From the NCBI GenBank assembly GCA_003024985.2, contig PXIH01S0039008.1: a stretch of 10,583 nt of DNA. One strand, written 5' to 3'. Each line of letters opens with the position of its first letter. Positions within the stretch are counted from its first letter, which is position 1. This document shows positions 1 to 7,682 of the stretch, one piece after another. This stretch comes from Euperipatoides rowelli. Taxonomy: Eukaryota; Onychophora; Udeonychophora; Euonychophora; Peripatopsidae. Below the pieces are notes generated by a model that was given only the letters and a program-made list of their open reading frames with translations, was not told the DNA's origin and did no database searches. A program made the position numbers and the translations under genes.

Positions 1-410
1 ATGATGGGCGTTCAATTAGCAACTATTTTTGCAACGCCTTAACAATGGAAGGTGTAGGTCTAATATATACATATATACTTCTAACGTCTTTGGATCCCAT
101 TGATTTAGATTGTGAGTGGTTAAGCAACCAATTTTAGGCAGTTGTTTTCTTGTAAATCAACATCTTTAATTCCACGTTTTGTGCCAAGTAAACATGGATG
201 AACTTGAGTGCAGTGCAAGCAGATGGTCGAATTGAGTAGTGGTGGGGATAGTTAGAGAATTGCCTAAATACAGGCGATACAATCCAGATTCTACCATGTT
301 TTTGACATCTGTGCATATATTTTTGTCATTACGGAAAATATAGATGGTGCCCACCGCCATACCTGTATTTTAAAATGTGCTCTAGGGTGTAAATAGGTCG
401 GGAACCCCTG
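1..410 (-). mobile_element. Probable hAT-type DNA transposon end (fragment)
   Basis: On the minus strand the sequence starting at 410 reads CAGGGGTTCCCGACC and then continues into a TTTTAAAATACAGG block. This resembles the terminal inverted repeat of Charlie-like hAT elements, which typically begin CAGGGGT and sit in an 8-bp target duplication. The 8 bases just outside (411-418, gtctacaa) would be one copy of that duplication. No matching opposite end is visible in 1-400, so the element is either truncated or continues left of the window. Short minus-strand open stretches here (for example 166-360) show no recognisable transposase motif. The family assignment rests on the terminus alone. Confidence 0.45.
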
Positions 411-419
411 GTCTACAAT

Positions 420-605
420 GTTCCAATGAAAAAATAGTTGGAATGTTGCATTCTGCTTGTGATTCACCTGTTTCAGATTGTGTATTAGCAATACTAAGTG
501 CTTTTTCTACTTCCCACCTTATAATGACAACAGTAAGCCTATCAACTTTTCCATGGGGTGCATTTTTGCATGTGGTATCTTTCATTATTTTGCTGTTCCA
601 ATGAA
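420..605. repeat. 11-bp direct repeats flanking a 164-bp segment
   Basis: The 11-mer gttccaatgaa occurs at 420-430 and again at 595-605 in the same orientation, and the first copy begins only 9 bases after the hAT-like terminus. The 164 bases between are less AT-biased than the DNA that follows and are open on the minus strand (382-612), but the reading frame runs through the transposon end and has no splice or family evidence. The direct repeats could be an insertion scar, a deletion microhomology or chance. Confidence 0.35.
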
Positions 606-660
606 CAATCAAGGGTGGGTTCTTTCAGTTGAAAAAAAATCTTTACAATGTGATGAAACT

Positions 661-1286
661 ACTATTTTATAACTAAATATAAACTGTAGTTAAATTTTTT
701 TAAAAAAAGCTAAATATTTTTTTTACTATAAATCAGAAAAAAAAAATGTTTCAATTTAACTATTACAGAAATAAATTACAGTTAGACAACGAGCAAAAGA
801 ATTAAGATAAAATCGTTAATATCTAACTCAGATTTTCATATAAATCTATTGAACATTTTTTTTTTTACTAAAAAAAATAATCCCCCCATTAAGAGGTGAA
901 TAAGGTTAATATCTCTCTACAATACAAAGACAAGTTAAAATATTTTGCAAAAACTTAAAACATAATTCTAAATTATTTATTTCTAATCCTACACTAAACA
1001 GAAAGATCCTTAACTCTTCAAATCACTAAGAGTAAAACAAATATTATTGCTACAGTAAATATTAATAATAATTTTCAATGGTAGCTTAAAAATTTATACA
1101 ACTTGTGCTCAAAATAAATAAAATATTGAAATATAATTAAACTAAAAAATTTACTTTGTTAAATGTTGTCATAGCTACAGTAGTTTTACAGTAGACTATA
1201 TTATGTACCTAATATGTGCAGTATTGTTGTAATGCTTTTTGAACACATACAGTAACTCAGAAATGGCTTTACCAATCTTCTTCAAA
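661..1286. other. AT-rich non-coding stretch
   Basis: I see no gene here. The stretch is dominated by A and T runs (for example near 858-866 and 717-725) and has stop codons in every frame. It contains four of the TACNGTA palindromes (1051, 1176, 1187, 1248), which cluster just before the foldback element. Confidence 0.6.
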
Positions 1287-1419
1287 TCTTTATTGTCAAA
1301 AATTTAAAACTGAAAAGGAACACGGATAAGGTGGAAAATTAGACCCACTATGAAATCAGAAAACATTTTGATCCAGATGCCGGAAAAAATGAAACAAAAG
1401 CAAGACATAATTTGGCACA
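1287..1419 (+). repeat. Left inverted arm of foldback element
   Basis: It pairs with 1623-1752. Landmarks in order are tctttattgtcaa, ggaacacgga, ttagacccactatgaaa, ccagatgccggaaaaaatg and ttggcaca. Relative to the right arm it has extra bases in the early A run and in ataaggtgg, and lacks two bases in caagacat. Confidence 0.85.
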
Positions 1420-1622
1420 TTACACATGAGCACCTCTGTCGTGTTACCTTATAGTTGTATTCCTAAATTCTAAGGTTGTCAAACTGCACAGAATTCTAAC
1501 AAATGGAATTAAGCTATTAATGTAGTAAATAAGCAACAGGTGGGTCTGAAGTGGCTAAAGCTGTGATGGGAGGCCACTTTAAAAAACCACTTATGTCTAC
1601 ATTTTTTAAACAATTTACCAAG

Positions 1623-1752
1623 TGTGCCAAATTATGTCTCTTGCTTTTGTTTCATTTTTTCCGGCATCTGGGTCAAATGTTTATTCTGGTTTCATAGTGG
1701 GTCTAATTTTCCATATCCGTGTTCCTTTTCAGTTTTAAATTGACAATAAAGA
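1623..1752 (-). repeat. Right inverted arm of foldback element
   Basis: This is the reverse complement of the left arm, starting tgtgccaaatta and ending ttgacaataaaga. An 11-mer at its inner edge (attatgtctct, 1631-1641) recurs inverted across its outer edge (agagacataat, 1750-1760). The right arm is therefore itself flanked by short inverted copies, which may reflect a rearranged end. Confidence 0.85.
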
Positions 1753-1771
1753 GACATAATATTGTTTTTTT

Positions 1772-1788
1772 AACTGCCGAAGGCAGTT
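1772..1788. repeat. Small hairpin aactgcc-gaa-ggcagtt
   Basis: A perfect 7-bp stem with a GAA loop is followed by a short T run, immediately before the 45-bp tandem repeat. It has the outline of a bacterial intrinsic terminator, but the eukaryotic context gives that no meaning. It may mark a repeat boundary. Confidence 0.6.
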
Positions 1789-1874
1789 TTTGTTTATAAT
1801 TTGTTATACTTCTTTGCATCACTTCAACAAGTTTTTGTTTATAACTTGTTATACTTCTTTGCGTCACTTCGACA
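1785..1874 (+). repeat. 45-bp tandem duplication (two units)
   Basis: Unit 1 (1785-1829) and unit 2 (1830-1874) match at all but three positions: aatttg versus aacttg, gcatc versus gcgtc, and tcaac versus tcgac. All three are transitions. The first few bases of a third unit (aag) follow. The unit length is a multiple of three, so an open frame passes through it (1801-1983), but that frame is low-complexity, lacks splice support and is not called a gene. Such a minisatellite seed can arise by slippage or unequal exchange. Confidence 0.85.
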
Positions 1875-2916
1875 AGTAATTAAATTAACTAAAGGTAATC
1901 TTTTAGAAATATTAATGTACTGTAGAATATGTGAGCGTCTGAGTGATCGATATAATCCAATAATAAAACAACCAAGTGTTTAGTCATATTAACTCTGAGA
2001 CTATTTACATTTATTATCAAGCTTGTGAATGTGGGATTCTCTTTTGGACATAGAAGCTGTGCATGCTCTTTAAGCGGAACAGACAAATTAGGCCAAAACT
2101 GAGGTTTCTAGACGTTTTTTAAAAAAATGTTCTATGAGAGATTAGAGAGAACCTTAGAAGACATAAAGACGCATATTTTTTTCTTCTTACAAATGTGGCT
2201 ACAATGCATATAGCCTGCAGATGCCGGCAAAGTACGGCCGGCCGACTGGTCCCAAGAAGATCCAATTTTATGTAAAATTGGGGGTATTGAATATTTCGAA
2301 CACAACAACTCTTTTTTGAAATCTGTTTTCACCCATGTGTAGGGCATCATTAGTATACCTTAAGTTCTGAATTTCGTGGGAAAATCTTTAGGAACGCCGC
2401 CGCAATTAAATCGAGAAATTCGCTGTTTAACACTGCATATCCATGGGCGAGACATAATAAGGCAACATTTATAGTTTAATAATGGAATATGATATCTTAA
2501 TGTTATTTTATAGAACACCTTTCCTTAGACAATTAGGTATGCACAAATATCAGGTAATTAACTGGAAATCTGCTGGACCACTGATTTAATGATAGTTCCG
2601 TGATCTTGCTTAGTGTTAGTGGTCGAACAAAATGTAAAAGACTCAAATATCAATTTATTGAAATTATTAATAGTTTGCTAAAAAAAACAAATTAGAAGGA
2701 TAGGCTGTAAAAACTAACAGTGTAGTTAGTTTATTACTGGAAGAATTATACAAATATATTTGGTTGATTTTTTAAGATTAATGAGATGTTATTGCTACAA
2801 AAAAAGTATCTATTATGCTACAACATTGGTAATAATTTGATATTCAAACAAATTAATGAGTAGGCCTAGGCCCTACGGTGCTGTAACTTTTAATGTTTTG
2901 TTGCTGATAAATTTAA
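1875..2916. other. Non-coding stretch with short palindromes
   Basis: I found no supported gene. Between about 2200 and 2450 the sequence is less AT-rich and contains CpGs, including the 10-bp palindrome cggccggccg (2235-2244) and a hairpin at 2262-2281. Two further stem-loops are aaactaac/gttagttt (2711-2718 with 2725-2732) and gaccact/agtggtc (2576-2582 with 2618-2624). The minus-strand open frame 2132-2350 has no splice or domain support. The 2200-2450 block may be a remnant of an old repeat. Confidence 0.45.
2262..2281. repeat. Perfect 9-bp inverted repeat with 2-base loop
   Basis: The sequence is ccaatttta-tg-taaaattgg, directly downstream of the CpG-bearing ggccggcc block. Short AT hairpins are common in this window, so its significance is uncertain. 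Confidence 0.6.
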
Positions 2917-3063
2917 CTAGTTTTCAAATGTTTGATGGACTTGCTTCAACATGAACCTATCACTGCTGCTATATGAAGATGAGTCAGTAGTTTTATTCAG
3001 TGAGGACCTATAAACTTTTGTTTGCTTTATGGCTTTTCGGTTAGCCATTATTGACTCTGTCCA
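2917..3063 (-). CDS. Weak candidate terminal coding exon, unknown protein
   Basis: On the minus strand an acceptor-like sequence, gaacatttacag, precedes TGG at 3063. The frame then stays open for 48 codons to a TAG at 2917-2919. The peptide has a basic start (MANRKAIKQTK), a serine-rich middle (TTDSSSYSSSDRF) and ends HQTFEN, which would suit a cytoplasmic C-terminal tail. G+C is about 37%, only slightly above background. An open stretch of this length is expected by chance somewhere in 10 kb of six-frame sequence, and no partner exon was identified. The same frame continues upstream to 3099, so the acceptor is an assumption. I do not recognise the protein, and chance is a serious alternative. 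Confidence 0.22.
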   Translation of the reverse strand, partial: WTESIMANRKAIKQTKVYRSSLNKTTDSSSYSSSDRFMLKQVHQTFEN

Positions 3064-4026
3064 CTGTAAATGTTCAAAATAATACATTGACAATTCCATA
3101 TAGTGCTTGTACTACACAATACTATTCCTATAATATTGGGATGGGGAAAAAAGTTTAATTGGCTAAACATTTAAAAGTTTTTACTAAAAGTTGAAACACC
3201 CCCACCCCCTTCCACACATACAAAAAAACACACACACAAAAAAAACTTAACTTTACAAAATTTAGGCACAAAATTAATATTTTAAATTTACTAATTTTTA
3301 TTTTCACTGTAGGCTACCTTTTATGCAATATTAATAATCAATAGACCATTGATTATTAATTCAAATTTAGTTTACCTTGCTAAATTTTTTTTACATCTTA
3401 TCGCTTAGCAGGACATCGCCTAAACATTTTCAACAAAAATCAAGAATTCTTCAAAAAATTAAATACAATAATTTATTTAAAAGTAGCTAATTGATAAATG
3501 ATTTAAAACTCCAACAATTAGGCCTATATATTTTTCATAATTAGAAACGATTCAATAAAGAAAATTTTAATTTTAACACAAGCTTACTCGATCATATTCA
3601 AAAACCTTTTAATACCTCTGATGGGTATATCAAAATGGGTTAACATATTCTAAGGTGAAATCATAAATACTATAATTCAAAGATTATTGGGTGTTAGGCT
3701 CAATACCAGAATGCTATGCTGTATTAGAGAAATTAATGAACAAACTAGTTTTATAACGGTTTCTTTTTTTATTTAGAAAAAGGAGGCCATTTAAAAGTCT
3801 TCTATTTATTTATCGATAATCTTTTAGATTCAGTATTGCAATGAACCAGTTTGTTTTGATATAGTAGTATATATGACCTTTAATTCTTGTAATAAACCAT
3901 GTATCAAGAAATCATTGCAGATAACCTTTTTTCTTTTACAACAGCATGCAACAAACAAATACAATGAGATGGATTTTTGCATTGTAAGTACTTTTTAATT
4001 TTTGTAATATGATGAGAGAAAAGCAA
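3064..4026. other. AT-rich non-coding stretch with CA/C-rich tract and hairpin
   Basis: No gene is seen. A low-complexity C- and CA-rich tract lies at about 3197-3247, including (CA)n near 3229-3238. A 13-bp hairpin lies at 3330-3360 and a TTATCGATAA palindrome at 3810-3819. A TAGGCCTA-like motif is at 3521. Confidence 0.5.
3330..3360. repeat. 13-bp perfect inverted repeat, 5-base loop
   Basis: The arms are attaataatcaat (3330-3342) and its exact complement (3348-3360), around the loop agacc. It is AT-only apart from one G:C pair, so it could extrude easily. No function can be read from it. Confidence 0.75.
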
Positions 4027-4053
4027 TTTTTTTTTTTTTGGGGGGGGGGGGGG
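4027..4053 (+). repeat. T13-G14 homopolymer junction
   Basis: Thirteen T are followed directly by fourteen G; the complementary strand is C14A13. The G run alone could fold into an intermolecular or slipped G-quadruplex, and the tract is a polymerase-slippage hot spot, so its exact length in an assembly is unreliable. Confidence 0.9.
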
Positions 4054-4739
4054 CATTTTAGATGATCTTTAATTTTGTACTTGCAACAGTATTTTTTTTT
4101 TCCTTTCCTCCTGAACATTCAAAATTTTTAAATGAAACATTAATTTAAAAAGAATCTTATTGCTGTTACAAATGATTAATTGATGTCTACAGCAAATAGC
4201 AGTACAGTAAGTTTAATTTTCAATTACGATACAGCTTTAGTATAAGCATTATTGATTTTCTTTTTTTCAGCCTAAACATCAGTTTTTTATTTTTATCATT
4301 ATGAAAAAAAATATTGGTGATATTATCAAGCTTCAATATTGTTGTTTACATCTTCCAGGATCAATTTCAGTTCTTTAATCTTGATAAATAGTCTACATAA
4401 GAAAGTATATTATTTTAAAATGTGGGAAAGGGAAAATTAGCCGAAATATTATTATTTTGCTAGATAAATACCATGTATATTGTTTTAAAACAAATAAAGG
4501 TGACCTAGCAAGTAAAATCTCTAACTTTATCAGATGTGGAGTTATAAGCAGGCAAATATTTGAAAGAATATAATATTTACTGTAAAAGAGTAAGTCTTAA
4601 GTTGAACAAAAGTGTATAAATATGATAAAAACTGAAACATTTGAATTATTCAAATAGACCTAACTGTCTGTATAAAAATTACGAAAATTAAGTAAATATA
4701 AATTTAAAAATTAATTATTTTAGTTAATTAATTTGGTTA
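4054..4739. other. AT-rich non-coding stretch
   Basis: No gene, RNA or clear repeat is seen. It includes T runs, two TACNGTA palindromes (4203, 4578) and several AATAAA-like hexamers without an associated reading frame. Confidence 0.55.
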
Positions 4740-4960
4740 AATATAGGGCCATTTAACTGTGGATGAGCCATGCCTAGACCTTTCACATGGACATTTTCAC
4801 CCATGTCTCAGCTGCGTCTGAGCCGCTATTCTCGATTTGGTTGAGCTGCAGTTGAGACTTGGTCCGTGAGCATGCAAATGATTTTCTGGTTCAAACGCAT
4901 CTGAGCCGTGTCAAATTGGTTCTTGTGAGATCTTTTCTGCTCACGAAATATAACTTTACT
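4740..4960. repeat. Complex, element-like block with internal inverted repeat
   Basis: This segment stands out from AT-rich surroundings by being more balanced in base composition and rich in variants of TGAGCC, GTCTGAG and TTGAGAC. An 11-bp inverted pair with one mismatch joins gtctcagctgc (4805-4815) and gcagttgagac (4848-4858). The phrases tttcacatgg and tttcacccatg recur 18 bases apart at its left. It has no open frame of note. It could be a degenerate MITE, and the block at 8810-8990 shows a faint resemblance (ggtt...tgag.cgtg). Confidence 0.35.
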
Positions 4961-5225
4961 CAAAATCGAGTTTGTATGCCTTATTAAATTACGATGCAAT
5001 TTGTTAGGTTTTAATCCTAGCTTATGGATAACAGAATGAAAGAGTAGTAATTTACATTATCGATAATACAATTCAATTATTATGCTTTTAAATTTTGTAT
5101 GCAAATATTAAGCACATAATAAAATGGCATTTTATAGGATATGGTATCGTAATCGTATCAGATGATTCTTTCAGGAATTTTAAGTATTTGTTTAGCGTAA
5201 AAATAGTAATAAGTAATAATAGTAA

Positions 5226-5249
5226 TAGGGATATCAAAAATCCATTTTC
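5226..5249 (+). repeat. 24-bp dispersed repeat, copy 1
   Basis: It contains tagggata and caaaaatcc and matches the reverse complement of 6018-6041 with two transitions. Both copies are preceded, in the repeat's orientation, by TAATA-rich sequence, so they may be pieces of one longer, degraded family in opposite orientations. Confidence 0.6.
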
Positions 5250-5426
5250 CGCTAATTTTTTTTTTTTGTGTGTGTGTAACCTACCACAGTCAAGCTGCAG
5301 CCCACCAGATCGCTATTTTGTATGTTTCACTTAGTTTTAATAGGCCAAACAAAATGTGAAAACATATTAAAACAAATTGGTTAATTAGACGATATTGTGT
5401 ATTCTTTTTTCTCCTCCCATGTGGTT

Positions 5427-5442
5427 AAAAAAAAAAAAAAAA
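5427..5442 (+). repeat. A16 homopolymer
   Basis: Sixteen A follow gtggtt. It is one of several long A or T runs in the window (others near 9382-9396 and 9590-9604). None is preceded by a recognisable retroelement body. Confidence 0.85.
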
Positions 5443-5673
5443 GCCTATCGTGTGCGGACTTTTTTAGCCTATATAAATTTAGGAAAAATAATTTCTTTAC
5501 TAAAAATAATCCATTTTATTGCAATAATTGTCGACAAAAATAACTAAATACAGCATTATATTAAAAGAAAAAAAAAATGGGCCTGACTGCCTGGTCTGTT
5601 GTTTTAATTAAAACATCTTGAAAATAATAATTAAAAAGAACTATTGGTTAAATTGAAGCTTCTCCACCTCTTT

Positions 5674-5714
5674 TAGAAAATGGAATATTCTAATCTAGAA
5701 TATTCCATTTTCTA
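5674..5714. repeat. Near-perfect 41-bp palindrome (19-bp arms, 3-base loop)
   Basis: The left arm (5674-5692, tagaaaatggaatattcta) is the exact reverse complement of the right arm (5696-5714), with atc between them. There is no mismatch in 19 pairs, the longest perfect small palindrome in the window. As DNA it could extrude a cruciform; as RNA it would be a tight hairpin. There is no adjacent gene to regulate. Confidence 0.95.
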
Positions 5715-6339
5715 GAATCATTTAGATTATTTAATAGAAAACAGCTAATTAGTTTTGAAGTGGAAATGATTTTTTTTTATAACAAAGTTTCTATTTGTCC
5801 AAAATATCTATTTATAATATTATACGGTAATTTATTTATTTTTAACAGCCTATGTTAATAACTAAAAAAAAAGTATGCAAATACTGTACAGGATTTTTTT
5901 TATAAATTATTAAAAAAAAAGAAGTCTGATAGAGTTTTAATTAATTTTAATATTTGTTTTTAATTTGACTTTTCTGTGTGGCTATTATTAATTCCGTGAC
6001 TCCATTAACAATTATATGAAAACGGATTTTTGGTATCCCTATAGTAATATAAATAATAGTAATTAATAGTATTTCTTAAGTACAAATCTTTATTATTAAA
6101 CTTTAGTTTGAATTTTTTTTTTTCTGAACATTTCAAATACCGTAGATATATCTTAATCATTTTAATGTTTAAAAAATAATGACATTTGCTTTGGTATGAG
6201 AACAAGCGCTAATAATCAATGGAATCTTTCTGTTAGCTAATTTAGTTATCAATTAGAAAAAAAGAAAAACATTTTTTTTTACAAGCTACCGTATAATGCC
6301 GATCAAGTGTACACATCATTCGTTTCGGGAGAAAAAGTG
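5715..6339. other. AT-rich non-coding stretch
   Basis: No gene is seen. It holds A and T runs, four TACNGTA palindromes (5823, 5882, 6138, 6287) and the inverted copy of the 24-mer at 6018-6041. The minus-strand open frame 6005-6205 is Lys/Asn/Tyr-rich as expected from AT-rich DNA and is not called. Confidence 0.5.
6018..6041 (-). repeat. 24-bp dispersed repeat, copy 2 (inverted)
   Basis: Reverse complement of 5226-5249 with two transitions, about 0.8 kb away. The two peptides read through them share the string KNPF, purely because the DNA is shared. Confidence 0.6.
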
Positions 6340-6362
6340 ATGGCACCCTTATATGGTGCCAT
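6340..6362. repeat. GC-containing hairpin atggcacc/ggtgccat
   Basis: A perfect 8-bp stem (6340-6347 with 6355-6362) around cttatat. It is unusually GC-rich for this window and lies in a more complex stretch (about 6290-6560) that has no open frame and leads into repeat copy A. Confidence 0.65.
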
Positions 6363-6519
6363 GCTAGTAAATCTTAGGTTTACCACAATGCACTGCAAAA
6401 CTCTATCCTAGGCACTTGTTTGGCTAGAATCGGAATTATTTAAAAAGAATGTTTGTCAAAACAGCGTACTTATTTGGATTACATAGAAACACTCTCTTGA
6501 ATCTTAGATGAGTTAAAAA

Positions 6520-6530
6520 CTAGGGGGCGC
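6520..6530 (+). promoter_or_regulatory. CTCF-like core motif CTAGGGGGCGC
   Basis: The sequence ctagggggcgc matches the core of the bilaterian CTCF consensus (C-N-AGGGGGCGC), but the flanking aaaa instead of a CCA-type 5' end weakens the match. It lies 34 bases upstream of repeat copy A and is not in copy B. It is a motif match only; chance or repeat origin is possible. Confidence 0.25.
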
Positions 6531-6793
6531 AGTTTCATGGCCCATCTTGGATATTAAGATGATTTGCCATTGTATCGGCAAATCATTAAAACGATATGAA
6601 GTGGCAACTAATAATACTGTTGGTGGACTAAAAGGTGCTGAGCAAATCTGGACACAGACAAACTGGTCAGTTTGCTGCGGTACTGCTATCTCGTATAACA
6701 CTTGGATAATGAAATGAACGGTTAACGAAAACTGGTTACTGTAAATAAATCTCTGTTTATTATTTTGTAAATAAATATCTTCTATACACAGTA

Positions 6794-6830
6794 AGTATTA
6801 CTGGCTGGCTAACTGGCCAGCCAGCATACT
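6794..6830. repeat. Conserved GC hairpin in copy A (ctggctggc/gccagccag)
   Basis: A 9-bp perfect stem (6801-6809 with 6816-6824) has loop taactg. It is extended outward by agtat/atact with a small internal mismatch. The equivalent site in copy B also folds, with a changed but still paired stem. Confidence 0.7.
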
Positions 6831-7000
6831 AGAAATAATAAAAACATTGGAATGGACGAACGTCGGAGAGGTGACTGCAGTCCTAAAGGTGGGCGATAGT
6901 CACTCTCCAAGATAAGACAATATGATAATACAAAAGAAGTATTTTATACTATTACAGTATCTAATTATCATAATTTGCATAATTAGTAAATTAGCATTGA

Positions 7001-7091
7001 TTCGCGCATTCCAGAATTAGAACATCCGTGACGCATTTACTAATTAAAGTAAACATGACAGGGATAGAAATAAACTAATGGAATGCGCGAA
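7001..7091. repeat. Inverted repeat ttcgcgcattcc/ggaatgcgcgaa in copy A
   Basis: Two exact 12-bp arms (7001-7012 and 7080-7091) enclose 67 bases. An adjacent interlocking 11-bp pair joins aattagtaaat (6981-6991) and atttactaatt (7035-7045). Copy B keeps the first pair with one G:T-type change and has lost the second. The CpG-bearing arms are conspicuous in this AT-rich setting and may be sub-terminal repeats of an element. Confidence 0.75.
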
Positions 7092-7144
7092 TAAATGTAA
7101 ACAGAGAATAGAATAATAAATATTACTAAGGGAATCACTATAAT

Positions 7145-7682
7145 CCTCCCCGCTATGAAAAAAAAATTATCACATAGGCTATATATTTTTTTTAAGTGGA
7201 ACCACAGTTATCAAAATTTAAATTTAAAAAATGAAGCTATTTCATTAACAATAATTTTAAGAAAGTCAATTTTACCTCACAAATAAGAAAAACATCTTAA
7301 AATTTTATACTAATAATTGAAAAAATATATTATATTTTAAAACATGTGGAGATGCTACATTTAGCGTAGGGAAATGCTTCTTTTAAAAGTTTACCCTCCC
7401 TGAACGACTTTAATGAGTGATCCCTCCACTTAACATTACAAATAAGAATATGAAATATATTATTCTAAAAGTTTTTAAAAATAATTTTCTCAATTACAAT
7501 GTCAAAAATTATTTCGTATAAATCATTTTTAAAAGTCAAAAGTTCATTTCAATTAAAATCTTAAAGCTTACACTGTGGCATTAATGTAACTTCCTAATAG
7601 CGCTGGTATCAAATATATTGTCTCTCATGAATGAAGTAGTGTGAGTTAGCCATTTTTTATCACCCGATGAATCCTGCTTCCA
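7145..7682. other. Probable 3' UTR / flank of the minus-strand exon
   Basis: AT-rich sequence between copy A and the stop codon at 7683, with no open frame. If the gene call at 7683-7836 is right, its 3' untranslated region runs leftward through here. The only polyadenylation-type hexamer I noted on the minus strand is ATTAAA at 7414-7409. Confidence 0.4.
7409..7414 (-). terminator. Candidate poly(A) signal ATTAAA
   Basis: On the minus strand ATTAAA lies about 270 bases past the TAG of the terminal exon and is followed by a G-rich stretch (gggagggt) within 20 bases, as downstream elements often are. It is the common variant rather than AATAAA, and such hexamers are frequent in AT-rich DNA. 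Confidence 0.25.

Larger units (their letters stand above)
1287..1752. mobile_element. Foldback / MITE-like element with ~130-bp inverted arms
   Basis: A 133-bp left arm (1287-1419) and a 130-bp right arm (1623-1752) are reverse complements around a 203-bp centre. By hand alignment the arms differ by only two substitutions (both transitions) and five small indels of 1-3 bases. The outer ends are tctttattgtcaa and its complement. The centre carries its own hairpin, aagtggc (1549-1555) with gccactt (1573-1579). There is no coding capacity, so it would be a non-autonomous element mobilised by a transposase encoded elsewhere. I could not find a convincing target-site duplication, so the superfamily is unassigned and the true ends may differ by a few bases. 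Confidence 0.75.
4961..5673. other. AT-rich non-coding stretch with simple repeats
   Basis: No supported gene is seen. It holds the 12-bp palindrome attatcgataat (5056-5067), an inverted 24-mer shared with 6018-6041, a T run followed by (GT)n at about 5259-5277, and A16 at 5427-5442. The plus-strand open frame 5095-5334 is AT-driven and runs into the T/GT tract, so it is not called. Confidence 0.5.
6564..7144 (+). repeat. 0.6-kb repeat, copy A
   Basis: This segment aligns along its length with 7967-8597 in the same orientation, roughly four fifths identical by eye. Shared blocks in order include ttgccattgtat, aaatctgga, ctgcggtactgctatctc, cacttggataatgaaatgaa, aatatcttctatacacag, ctggctggctaact, cagtcactct, ttcgcgcattccagaatta and taaactaatggaatgcg. 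Copy A lacks about 18 bases after aaaac and about 20 near the right end that copy B has, and carries about 10 extra bases near 7036-7045. Its left edge forms a perfect hairpin, gatttgcc/ggcaaatc (6561-6568 with 6577-6584). The minus-strand open frame across it is broken in copy B, so the unit is probably not coding. It could be a non-autonomous element or a local duplication. Confidence 0.85.

Noticed and set aside
382-612. Minus-strand 76-codon open frame
   Set aside because: It runs straight through the hAT-like terminus, has no splice or domain support, and ends in the transposon sequence; treated as a chance or repeat-derived frame.
1772-1791. Rho-independent terminator
   Set aside because: Hairpin plus T run fits the shape, but the window is eukaryotic and there is no gene upstream.
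1801-1983. Plus-strand open frame containing repeated LYFFASL
   Set aside because: The repetition is the 45-bp tandem duplication read in frame. It lacks an independent coding signal.
2132-2350. Minus-strand 72-codon open frame
   Set aside because: It has a lysine run, no compatible splice sites and no recognisable motif; the higher G+C here sits in palindromic repeat-like DNA.
4890-4905. tRNA B-box-like ggttcaaacgc
   Set aside because: No A box or cloverleaf can be formed around it.
5095-5334. Plus-strand 79-codon open frame, the longest listed
   Set aside because: AT-driven composition, translation of T and GT tracts, no splice or domain evidence.
6513-6701. Minus-strand open frame over the left part of repeat copy A
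   Set aside because: The same frame is interrupted by stops in copy B, so the repeat does not appear to encode it.
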